Assembly (NCBI GenBank): GCA_032173965.1 | Contig: CM063283.1 | Span: forward strand, 39,863,743-39,927,742 | DNA length: 64,000 nucleotides | Reading direction: 5' to 3' | Source of the DNA: Sitta carolinensis | Lineage: Eukaryota > Chordata > Aves > Passeriformes > Sittidae | Part shown: positions 49,104 to 59,807 of the stretch, piece after piece | How positions within the stretch are numbered: the stretch's first letter is position 1 | How the letters are laid out: each line of letters opens with the position of its first letter | The notes under the pieces: model-generated | Databases searched by the model: none | Seen by the model: the letters and a program-made list of their open reading frames with translations, nothing else | Told to the model about the DNA's origin: nothing | Program-made: the position numbers and the translations under genes

Positions 49104-51806
49104 GGCAATAACCACAACTCTGATAACAATAAGGCCAGTGACAGTAACAGTGACAATAGCAACAGATACCTGAGACATTTTCACTGAAGACTGTATGTTG
49201 TTCTAGACAGACCACTGGAAAACACCTAGATTTAGGTACAGTGAGGTTTTCCTCTGTCTCACATCCCAAGGAGATTTCTAAACAAAGGTATATGAGACAA
49301 CATTCAAAAGAACCTAGACCTTCAAGGGAATGAAAGCCTAGTTTTCTTGTAAATCCTACTAATACCTTTGGAGCTTGAGTCTGTTCCTACTCTGGTGAAT
49401 ACAGATTATTTAGGCTTAGAAAAAATGTCAAAACTAGACTGAGTCAATCCAGTTTCTAACTGATTTGAAATGTATTTGTGGTGACAATACCTTTTAAATC
49501 TATGAAAAGGAAAGGATGTTTAAAATAACAAATAGTCCCTGCTATTGCTAAATAAAATGTAAGAAAGAGGGTTGACCATTCATATAGAATTTTTACCATT
49601 GGTGTCTTGTCCTATGAGAAAGATTTGAAGGTCAACATTTGCTTGATGAAAAATTTGTTGCCACATTAAAGAAAAAAACAACCGATCTCATGTATCAATT
49701 ATCAAATGGTTTATAGGTTACCTTTTACTATAAGACAGTACATAAATATTTGTTGATGATGCAGTCTGACGTGACCTACTTCAAGAGATTGTTTCCAAGT
49801 GCTTTCTGTCTTAGTTCTACTAACCAGAACAAGGTAGAAAATGCAACCAGGTAGAAGAAGGCATTTTTCCAACTGACACAAATATTTCACCTACATTGCT
49901 TATTCTTGTAACTTCAAGAAATGTTACTTTCTATCTCTTGTCTTACACCTCTAAATATTTACAATTTATTAAATTATGCAAAACATTACACTTTATTTAA
50001 TTCATTTTATTGCCATGTTAATGGGAAAACCATATGACATTCAATGTTTTTATCATTCTAAAACACATTTATTTTCCCTGAATAAATGTGAATTTAAAAA
50101 AAAAATCTTTAAAAGACAGAAGATCTGATGATTCACAATGTATTTTTTTTCTAGATTCAATAAAACATGTGAGGCAAAAGCAGTTCTAAATAATTTCTTT
50201 TCATATATTGTGGCAATAAACATTTCAGATACCAACAACAAAAAAAACCCCGCTTATGACTGTCTTAACTATAATGAAATTATCTGTTGTTATTATTCAT
50301 TAATGTTCTAACCATTTTCCTGTAAGAAATATTAAGCAATCCAAAAATGAGCATATGTTTCTGCAAATTACATTCTCCCTTAAGATTTTGTAAGAAGCTC
50401 ATCATAATAAGCAATTATACGGTACTTCTTCAGCTTAAACTTTTAGATTAATCACAGAAAGGTTTCGTGCATAACCTTCTTGCCAAGAACATATTTTAAT
50501 GTGACAGGTTTATCCTCAATTAGGTGTTGTTAAAGAGTCTTCTTTGTACTATTGCTCATGTTTTGGTTTAGTACAAAGACAGTGCATTCTCTATACTTAT
50601 ATATTACTGTAAAAGTTATTCTGTCAGCATGCTACTTTTAGTGAATAATTAATTTGATAAAATTGGGGGGTTTTTTACTGATTGGCTTCTTTTCCAAGCA
50701 TAGCTTAGCTGCTGATGATCAAGATGACAAGAAAACAAATCATCATGCAAAAACTGTAACTAAAAGGTAATCCCTCTGCTTCACTTTGAAGAAAAGTATC
50801 TTTTGTAGTTTCATCTTATTGTTTGTAGATGTCAATTAACCCTATTTAATATATTTTCTCATGAATTAAATGGTTCCATGCCTTTAGGATGAGAGAGAGA
50901 AAAAAATGTCTAACTACAAATTCCAGTCTTCTGTACCATTATTTAACATTATCAAAAAGTACCACAGAGGCAAAATGTCATGTTATGTCATAATATAAAA
51001 TGACAAGCTCTGTACAAATACATGAACAGCAAATCTTTTATCTGGTATTAGTGAAATAAGTAGCAAAGATATAAATGTCTTCATTTACAAAGAATATAAA
51101 TGCTGTAAGTAAAGATAAGTGAAATCTTTTAAAGGAAGCATTTAAATGACTGTATGTGCATAAATAATATGGCACAATAAGAATGTGAATGTGCTTTGCA
51201 GTAAAATAGATGAGGTCACCATTCAAGCTGTTGTTTTTTTCTTTGATAATTTTATGTTCATTTATATTGACTGAACATTGCCAATTGATTAGGTACCACA
51301 AAGCTCAGGGGATTTCTGGTATGCCTGGCCTGCAGAGGAGAGCATTCCAGTGGCCGGTTGTTCATTACCAAATAGCAGATCCCATGGTGTTGTGAGAATG
51401 CATTTACCACTGCAAGTGGGCCACTGGTGAATTCTCAGGATGACGCTGATATTTGTGGATAAGCTTTTACAGCTGTCTTCTGAAGATAGATTTGTATTTG
51501 ATGCAATGTGGAGAATGAAATGAAGCATTATAGCACAGAAAGCAGTGGGAAATGACCTGTAGTCTCATAGAGGTTGGAGTAAGAATTGAATGGATTGCAG
51601 TAACATAATAATCACTCAGGAATTAAGATATTCCCCAGGACAAGACAGTACCAGAACTGAGATAAAGGTGATCCTTCTCCAGGTGAGTGTACAAAGAAAA
51701 CATACTCTCTGAACACACAGATGTCTATGAACTATGGCAGATAAATAAAACAAAGAAATAGACATTACAAGATGTTATACTTTAACATATTTAAAAATAA
51801 ATTATT

Positions 51807-52091
51807 TTGATGGTGAATGGTGCTGCAGCCAGTTGGCAGACAGTCACTAGTGGTGTCCCCCAGCAATCTGTGTTGGGACTAGTCCTGTTTAATATCTTCA
51901 TTGATGATCTGGACAAGGGGATTGAGACCATCATCAGTAAATTTTCAGATGACAACAATCTGGGAGCATGTGCCAACCTGTTGGAGAGTAGGAGGGCTCT
52001 GCAGAAAGACCTGGAATGGTTGGACAGATGGGCAGAGTCAAATAAGATGAGGTTTAATACGTCCAAGTGCCGAGTCCTGCATTTTAGATAA
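51807..52091 (+). pseudogene. CR1 reverse-transcriptase fragment
   Basis: An open 94-codon stretch carries the end of the palm domain of a CR1-clade reverse transcriptase. The segment VTSGVPQQSVLGLVLFNIFI corresponds to the usual G-V-P-Q-G-S-V-L-G-P motif, and DDLD follows it. KFSDDNN replaces the usual catalytic F/Y-A-D-D motif, and thumb-region sequence follows (RALQKDLEWLDRWAESNKMR, then FNTSKC). The upstream endonuclease and most of the RT are missing because of 5' truncation, and a stop follows at 52089-52091, so no enzyme is made. The changed residues (Q for G in the GVPQG motif, S for A before DD) suggest decay after insertion. Confidence 0.9.
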
Positions 52092-52842
52092 CCCCCTGCA
52101 ATAACCCCCTGCAGCGTTACAGGCTGGGGTTGATGCAGCTGGACAGTGCCCAGGCAGAAAGGGACCTGGGGGTGCTCATAGGCAGCTGGCTGAACATGAA
52201 CCAGCAGTGTGCCCTGGTGGTCCAGAAGGACAACATCTTGTCCTGTATCAGGAACAGTGTGGCCAGCAGGATCAGGGAGGTCATTCTGGCCCTACTGGGC
52301 ACTGGTGAGGGCACACCTTGAGTGCTGTGTCCAGTTCTGGGCCACTCACTTTAGGAAGGACGTAGAGATGCTTGAGCGTGTCCAGAGAAGGCAACAAGGC
52401 TGGGGAGGGGCTGGGAACAAAAGCCTTGTGAGGAATGGCTGAGGGAGCTGGGACGGTTTAGCTAGAGAAGAGGAGACTCAGAGGTGACCTTATCATTCTC
52501 TACAACTTCCTGAAAGGTGAGTGTAGCCTGGTGGGGGGTTGGTCTTTTTCTCCAGGCAGCAGCTGACAAAATGAGAGGATACAGTCTTAAGCTGTGCTAG
52601 GGGAAATTTAAGTTAGTTGTCAGAAAAAAATTCTTCACTGAAAGAGCGATTGGGCACTGGAATCATCTGCCCAGGGAGGTGGTGGTGTCACTATCCTTGG
52701 ATTTTTTTTTAAAAAAAAAGACTGGATGTGGCACTCAGTGGCATGAGTTGATGAGGAGGTGTTATGTTGTCATAGGTTGGACATTTTGATCTCAAAGGTC
52801 TCTTCCAACCTAGTTCATTCTGTAATTCTGTAATTTTGTAAC
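51810..52842 (+). mobile_element. CR1 LINE, 5'-truncated, with RT C-terminal part
   Basis: About 1.03 kb. It begins in the reverse-transcriptase frame (GGTGTCCCCCAGCAATCTGT, TTCATTGATGATCTGGACAA, AAATTTTCAGATGACAAC). It continues through the CR1 3' region (GACCTGGGGGTGCTCATAGG, GGCCAGCAGGATCAGGGAGG, GAGTGCTGTGTCCAGTTCTG, GAAGAGGAGACTCAGAGG, TGCCCAGGGAGGTGGTGG) to TCTTCCAACCTAGTTCATTC and an ATTCTGTA-type tail ending near 52842. The copy is less decayed than those at 21 and 23 kb. A 13-bp tandem duplication (52088-52113) and a T8/A9 block near 52701-52720 interrupt the consensus. Confidence 0.95.
52088..52113. repeat. 13-bp tandem duplication inside CR1
   Basis: ATAACCCCCTGCA occurs twice back to back, just after the RT frame ends. 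It is probably a replication slip after insertion. Confidence 0.85.
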
Positions 52843-53426
52843 TGTTAAAATAGTATGTTGCTTTTGGTAATAAAAGCAATTAGTGGGATATTTGTCGCTT
52901 CAGCATCTCTCAGATGTCAAAAACTTACCTCACCATTTTAGCTGCACCAATAAACAATGCAGAGATATAATTTCTGTCAGAGCAGAAGTTACCTCAGCTA
53001 TCTCAGATACTTACTTTAAGGTACGATGATAAATTGTTTATGTATGCTTCTTTTTATCCCTCTACTGATTATGAACAGAACTCAGGCCAGATGATTCATC
53101 CTCTGTGACACTTCTCTGATGACAGCATGAATCACCCTCATGAGTTCTGTTTTCCTCTGTCCACTACAGCAAGGAAGTTAAAAAGTTCTCAATTGTCTCT
53201 GAGTTTCAACTCTATTAGATAGAGTGATTATCTTTTACTTTTCTGTCTATTTTTCTTTCTGTTCACAGAATAAAAACCACAGAACTTCTCCTTCTCTTTC
53301 AAGAAGGCATCTAACTTGGTTTGTAGTGCTGGGTGCTGGGGATTTACACCAATGTTTTACTTAAAGATTTGGTCAGAAACTGGTAAAGTAGAAATAAATC
53401 CATAAAACCAACTTTAGTCTCAGTTT
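52843..53426. other. Unique DNA between CR1 and ERVL LTR
   Basis: Nothing recognised. Confidence 0.6.
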
Positions 53427-53992
53427 TGTCTGTGGTTGAGTTAATTTTTGTCATAGTATGGAGCTAGGTTTTGAATCTGGGATAAAAACAGGATTGAAAA
53501 ATCCAGATATGTTTTAGGTATTGCTAATCAATGCTTACTCAGCATCAAGACCTTTTCTATCTCAAACTTCCCCACCAGTAACTAGGCAAGGGAGAAAAAC
53601 AGACTGTGTGGAGACACAACTGGGACAGCTCACCCCAGGATAGATTCAATGCCATTCAGTGCTGTGGCCAGGAATAAAACCTTGGGAAAGGAATAGGAAG
53701 GGAGGACATTCAGATTTATGACATTTGTCTTACCAGGTCACCACTGCATGTGATGAAGCCCTGCTTTTCTAGAGAAGGCTGAACATCTGCCTGCCCATGG
53801 GAAGTGATGACTGAAATCCTTATATTCCTTTGCTTGCACGGATGTTTTTTGCTTCATTTATTAAACCAATTTTATCTTGAAACAAGAGTGGCTTTGCTTG
53901 TGCAGTTCCAATTCTTTTTGCCATCCCAATGCAAAGAACTGAGTGTGAGGCTGTATGGGGCTTATCTGCCTACCAGGGTAAAGCCACAACCA
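53427..53992 (+). mobile_element. ERVL-type LTR, near full length
   Basis: It starts TGTCTGTGGTTGAGTTAATT, with about ten bases missing relative to the family start, and ends GGGTAAAGCCACAACCA, about 566 bp. Family blocks are GTCATAGTATGGAGC, TGGGACAGCTCACCCCAGGA, ATTTGTCTTACCAGGTCACC, GGCTGAACATCTGCCTGCCC, ATGGGAAGTGATGACTG, the TATTAAACCAATTTTATC polyadenylation region and CTGAGTGTGAGGCTG. The TATA position reads GGAATAAAAC. It is quite diverged and no target duplication is visible. It belongs to the same family as 44028-44599, in the opposite orientation. Confidence 0.85.
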
Positions 53993-54212
53993 ATCCTAAA
54001 TTCTTATGCATGACCTGTTTTTTGATGATTTGTGTATTGGAGATCTTTTAAAACTCTGGCCTACCTCTTGAAAATGTGTTTGCACCTACAAGCCTATTAA
54101 TATTAGTTTATTGTCATTGCATACATTACAGTGATAAAGTGGCTTAAACATTCAGTGAAAATATTTTGCTCTTTTTACAGAATTATTATGCTGGTAAAAG
54201 GTATCTCTGTAA

Positions 54213-54235
54213 GAAAAATAAATAAATAAATAAAA
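54213..54235. repeat. AAAT microsatellite
   Basis: About five AAAT units. Seen directly. Confidence 0.85.
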
Positions 54236-54330
54236 TTTGATAAAACTCCATCTTTACTCTTGTATCCCTCTTTAGAAAGCTACATATTCCTTACAGAAAT
54301 TTATTCCAGTCCTTTAGGTGTGCACAGAAG

Positions 54331-54357
54331 CACACATACGTGCACACACACACACAA
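54331..54357. repeat. CA-rich microsatellite
   Basis: Imperfect CA repeats interrupted by TACGTG. Confidence 0.8.
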
Positions 54358-54737
54358 ACCAATGACAGCACTATAAAATTCAGTTTTGAATCAAGTAAGA
54401 ATCTTTATTGGAACAGCTGAAATAGCTGCTTACCAAAGAAATTTTGCACAGATACAGATCAGTGCTGAAGCATCATTTCCATTAACAACATAGGACAGTC
54501 ACTGTAGGAAAAATGTGCTGGTATGTCACTTGAAATTCTGTACAAATGAATGATCATTGGGATCAGATATGTCCAAAGGTCAACTTGAGTTCTACAACAT
54601 ATTCTAAGACTTTGACACAGCTTGATCAATCTTATGAAAAACAGTCCATCTGAGCCAATTATCTTCACTTTAGGTGCTGGCTTAGTTTCTTTACTAAGTG
54701 TTTTTCCACTACTGCATGAGTAGTTGATTGGGGATTT

Positions 54738-54846
54738 CTGGTTTTGTTGTTGTTTTTGTTGTGTTTTTCTTTGTGTGTATGTGTGTGGGTGTGGTTTGGT
54801 TTGGTTTGTTTTTTGTTGGCTTAGTTTGGTTTGTTTGTTTGTTTTT
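54738..54846. repeat. T/G-rich low-complexity tract
   Basis: About 110 bases of T and G, including TG, TTGT and TTTG units. Confidence 0.85.
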
Positions 54847-55867
54847 TCACAGTCTCAGGTATTCAACATATTAACTAATAAGATAATTTTATGAATTACA
54901 TGAGCTTCTTCTATGAAGATTGCGTGTCAAATGAGCCTTGGGTAGTGTGTCAGAAAGATAGTCTAAAAAAGAGTTAAAGTGTTTACTACACTATGGTAGC
55001 AGTATTTTCTAAATGCAGATTTGGCATTAAAAGACAGAGAAAAACTCAGATGACCAATACCATATATTGAGAACTTCTGTACCTATACATGGTATCAAAA
55101 GCAATTCATAGATAGAATGAAGTGCCTGACAGTATATTTAAAGCTATAAAACATAGAAAATAAAGGAACAATATTAATATTTTTTTAGAAGTGTATTCCT
55201 GTCCTGAGCAGTAACTGAAAATCTCCATGAAAACTTTGTGATAATATTAATTTTGTAGATCGAAGCCAAGTTTCCAGCTTTTTATATCTGTTAAAAATAC
55301 AACAATACTTCAGGAAAATTTACCATATGAAATTCTGGTTTTCTGATTGTCTTCAATTTTTTTTAATCATAAATAGTTATATTAAATTTGTTTTCTGACA
55401 GTATTTACCATTATGTTGGTATCAGAAGAATGGGCTTTTTCATTCTTTAATTTTATATGTTACTTTTCTTGAATAATATATTTTATCCTATGCAGATAGA
55501 GGAAACCATGTGGGTATACCTCAGCCTTAAACTAGCATAGCGGCATACTTCAAGTGCTGTGTGAATTTAGGGTTGAAATTGTCGAGAAGAATAATTTTCT
55601 GTGTTGCATGCTGTTCACTGCATTTCAATCAATTTGAATAGTTCTCAGGTGATGCTCTCAATTTGGCAGTTAACAAAGGTTATGCAGTGTAAAAGTAAAA
55701 ATTGTTTTTTGTGTGTGTGTGCTTTGAAGACCTAAACTATAGCATAAAGAGTTAGGGTCAAGTTTTCTTGCTGATGCACTCCCATTTCTCACCTGTGCAT
55801 GCACAGTACATGTGATAACTATGCCTTTCCTAGTGATAAATTCTATTTCCCTGGTATCTATTTAGGT

Positions 55868-56125
55868 TTAATCCCACCTGCTACCAGACCTCCTAATAGC
55901 ACAGGTGTGAAGGAGGCCAGTTTGGGTGAACAGGAATCTTCTCTTGAAAATAAGGCAAAAAAGGATAGTGTATGTCCAATGGAAGCAAGGTCAGGTGGCA
56001 TGGAAAGAATACAGAGGTGCTGCTTGCCACGGTAGGGGATGGTCCAACACAGGGTCAGGAGTTGGACTTGGTGATGCTTATGGGTCCCTTCCAGCTCAGC
56101 ATACTCTACATATTCTGTGATTCTG
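55868..56125 (+). mobile_element. Internally deleted CR1: ORF2 piece joined to a 3' tail
   Basis: The first part (about 55868-56040) resembles the region of CR1 ORF2 between the endonuclease and reverse transcriptase (AAGGAGGCCAGTTTGGGTGA, AAATAAGGCAAAAAAGGATA, GTATGTCCAATGGAAGCAAG, GAATACAGAGGTGCTGC). It passes directly into a CR1 3' tail (GAGTTGGACTTGGTGATGC, GGGTCCCTTCCAGCTCAGC, ATATTCTGTGATTCTGTG). About 2 kb of RT and 3' sequence expected between them is missing. The frames of 64-116 codons on both strands here are readings of this decayed LINE. Confidence 0.7.
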
Positions 56126-56356
56126 TGAAATTTGTGATAGATATTAGGAAGAAATTTGTTACTGTGAGCATGGCAGGGCATTGGAATAGAGAAATTGTGT
56201 ATGCCCAACCCCTGAAAGTGCTCAAGGCCAGGTTGGACTTGGGATACTCTTTGGTGTAGTAGGAGGTGTCCCTGCCCATGGCAGAGGGGTCAGAACTAGA
56301 TATTCTTGAAGGTCCCTTCCAAGCCAAAATATTCTATGATTATATGATTCTGACAG
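56126..56356 (+). mobile_element. CR1 LINE, 3' end only
   Basis: It begins around GATATTAGGAAGAAATTTGT and continues through GCAGGGCATTGGAATAGAG, CTCAAGGCCAGGTTGGACTT, GGTGTCCCTGCCCATGGCAG and GGTCCCTTCCAAGCCAAAAT to the tail ATTCTATGATTATATGATTC. It lies head to tail with the preceding CR1 piece, directly after that element's own tail. Confidence 0.85.
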
Positions 56357-57837
56357 AGGCAAAGATTACTAGAAAACAGGCTTGATAGGAAAAGAAGGAA
56401 ATGAAAAGGAGAATAATTTCAATTGCCATGGTTGGCTAAGGTGGAAACGTTGCTTGCTACAGGTTTTTGTTGAATGATAGAGCTCCAGTGTTGAGATTAT
56501 TTGGAAACCCAGGACTGACACTTCCTTTACCATCTACTGTTATCAAGACATTGGACAGATGGGTACAAATTAACTAGAATCTTCATTACATGCTCTGCTT
56601 CTTGTTTGTATCATCAGCTATTTAGCCACTGAGCTTCTTTTCTTAGTGTCATTTTTCTTTCCCTTCTCAATGATATTTACTTGCAAAATGACATTTACTC
56701 ATAAAGTGACAGTCTTTTTCACCCTCAAGTGACATTTCTATGGCACACTGTGCAAACGTTTGGCAAAGATTAGCTGGATCGATTAGAAGAAACAAAGGAA
56801 AAACACGCAACAGATGTTGATTTTCTTGTAGCTGTGACTATTGTTTTGAAAGAATGACACAAAATTTTCAGATTTTTCTGTCTTCTTGGCAGCAATATAA
56901 AAAAAAAACTTACCCGACTGCAACACACACATACTTTCACCTTCATTAAACTGATTCTGAAGACTCCTAATAAGGGAGGCTGTGTATCATCTTTCACAAG
57001 ATGAGCTGTTCTGAAAACAGCAAAACCATTACAGGACAGTCATGCATCAGTCATGGAATTAGAAGAACTAACTTACATTGACCTTACAAAACCCTTTTCT
57101 CTAGCATCAGAGAAGCAAAGAGCCATTTTCCCCAGAATTTCCTTTATTTAACTATTGCATTCATTTTTAAGAGAAATTAGATTTTCAGTAAAATCCTGAG
57201 TCTGGTGAATATTTTTATTTTAAAGTATCAATTTTCCATTTCTTTGGTAATGAAAATTTTCTACATAAGTGGATACAAGAACTAAGAAGTGTGTTGATAA
57301 GATGATACATCACACGACCTTCAGGAACAAGCTGACATGTTCTTTTAGAATTGTGTGTTTTCTTATGCAGTGCAGGAACAGGAAAGAATTAATCTGGTCT
57401 TGGCAAAACCTCAGTCATTAAAGACCCAGTGTTTTTGGGCTGAATCTGTAGTTCACTGAATTTTGGCACCATTAGCTCATAATCTTTAAGCTCAATTTTA
57501 GAGAAAACAGTCAAAATGTATCAACTTTCCATGCTGATTTAGAAAATTTTAATAAAAGTAAAAATCCATGGCAATAAAGTGTGCCTGGATGTTTATGCTA
57601 GAATCAACACTAGAAGTTCCATTTAATAATCTAACCATACTGATCTAAAATAATTTTATACAACTGACAGTGTCCAGGATACTTGCATAGGATTTGAAAT
57701 ACATGGCACAGGTCACTGTGGGATGCACAAAGGCTTCTAGAGCAGTAACTGGATGCCAAAGGGAGTACTCTATGGGATCTCAGGTGACTCTTAAACTCTT
57801 TAAGTCTAAAATGATAAATTTTTCTTCTTGCTTGGGA

Positions 57838-57902
57838 TTTTTTTTCATTTGTTTGTTTTGGGTTTTTTGTTGTTTTTTTGTTTGTTTGTTTGTTTGTTTT
57901 GT
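57838..57902. repeat. T/TTTG low-complexity tract
   Basis: T runs passing into five TTTG units. Confidence 0.9.
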
Positions 57903-59791
57903 GAGAGGAAAAATTCATTCAATAATATTCTGCTTCAAATCAAATATGACAACAGTTTTCACATTCACACTGAGAGGTTTATTTTCTTCAGTTATCCCAG
58001 TTTCTTCTTTTAATGAAGAGTTTCTAATCAAGTACTTCTATATATTGAAAAATCACTACTTAAAAAACTGCTCCTCAGAAAAGTTAAGACATATGTTAAA
58101 GAGAATGGGTACACTTAAATTAGTCAAGTCCCAGGCTCACCCCACCTAATGACATTCACTTAGTGCCTTAACTTCAGAGGTTAACTGATCCACAGTTTTG
58201 AGTCTAGGTCTAATTTAGTTTTGGACTCTCCAGTGTCTCACGTGACATAGGAGTCAGTGTAGAAGTCAGCAAGGTAGTGCTCAGCCTAAGGATATCCAAA
58301 GTGTAGAAATGACTATCTAAGATCTGCCCTGTCTCTTGAAAAGAAATTGGTCTTCACTTATATTAAAAGGAGCCTGCAGGAAGAACAATTCCTAGTTCAC
58401 CGTTTACATAGATGAATTAATCTAGCTTCTGCTATGCTTCCCAAGCGCTGCTTTCATGCGCCCTAAAGCAACCAGCAAGTTGGTGGATGTATGTTACTTG
58501 TTTCCCCTTCCTAATTGTAGTCAGGTATGGCCCTTCTGTCAGATGTAATGACACTTTAATTGAAGAAAATAGAGGCTCTTAGATATGAGGCCAAGAAGAG
58601 CTGACTTTTAAAGTGTGGCCATCCACAAGCAGATGGGATCTGCAGTAAGCCTTAAATGAGAGCACAAGTAATGAGAATGGGCATATCACTTATTTAGACA
58701 CTATAATTTCTGCAATCATTTCCAGATATTTTAGTGAGTTCATCAGTATCATGTAAGTTTGGTCTGAGCTGGGCTTCACACAGATTTCCCTCGTTCATGA
58801 ACTACTCTTGATTAAATGACATTTCAGATACTGAATCATAGCGTAAAATAACCTTTAATATTGTCATTCCTGTTACTAGGTCTTTATAAAATATATGCCT
58901 CCTTATGTAATTATAAAAATGTCATATTTTGAAATGAAGCACAGAAAGTTGGACAATGCTGAGTAGTTTTTTCTTAAAAGAATTGCTATCCACACACTAA
59001 CACATATTCATATTCCTATCAGCAGCAAACAATTACAGTCTATGTAGTTTTACAAAACACACCGTATAGAAATGTATTTTTAAAATATTTTTATAGTATA
59101 TGAATACACAGACTTCCTATACTCATTTGAATTTTAAATTAAAAAAAAATAACATTTTTAATATGTTAAAATTGCACGTGAACTATACTTCTTAGATGGA
59201 TTTCCTCTGAGGATATCTGTACATTATTATGATATTATTTTATTTAATTAGCTTTATTTTTAAGAAATATTCTGTATTTCATCTTTTACCTCCATTGTAT
59301 TCCCCTAATGTGTTGTATACATTTGTATAAATAGTAATAATCTGTCTTATCTTTCAGAAAATCAGTTTAAGTAAAATTAATTTGCATTACATTTTAAACC
59401 TACTTATAGGAATAAAATTATGTAATAGTAAAGGTTATATTCAATATTATGGGTGGTAGTTACTGTTAATCATAAAATATGGAAATGATACATAATAAAA
59501 GTTCATAAACCAGGAAGAAAGAGGATAACATACAGGAACGAAAATAAGAAGAAAAATTCACAGAAATGAAAACTCTTGCAGTTCTTAGCTTACTTTCATC
59601 ATAAAACAAGAGTAGAGAACAAAGGCTTGCATTACAAGTAACAAATTACTTGGATAATTAGGTTTCCTGGGTTGGTGGAGAAAAATAGACCATTTATTAA
59701 AAGGCCATCACAATAAGAATTACAAAGAGTAATGAATGTCCTTTGGGAAAAAAAATATTTCCCTGAGTAATTAACAATGAAAAAATTTCTT

Positions 59792-59807
59792 GGGGGGTGG
59801 GGGGGGG
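59792..59807. repeat. G tract
   Basis: Six G, one T, nine G on the plus strand. It is able to form a G-quadruplex. Confidence 0.9.

Larger units (their letters stand above)
46682..51809. other. AT-rich unique DNA with low-complexity tracts
   Basis: Includes the A/C and T/G tracts near 47.1 kb, a 14-base poly(A) at 48525-48538, a 14-base poly(T) at 48839-48852 and a TA/AAT tract at 49052-49103. The segment 51290-51560 is more GC-balanced but shows no frame or repeat signature that I recognise. Confidence 0.6.
53993..55867. other. AT-rich unique DNA with microsatellites
   Basis: Contains AAAT units at 54213-54235, a CA-rich tract at 54331-54357 and a T/G-rich tract at 54738-54846. No exon is recognised. 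Confidence 0.6.

Noticed and set aside
57694..58149. 151-codon plus-strand frame
   Set aside because: Its middle is the T/TTTG low-complexity tract, and the flanking parts have no domain.
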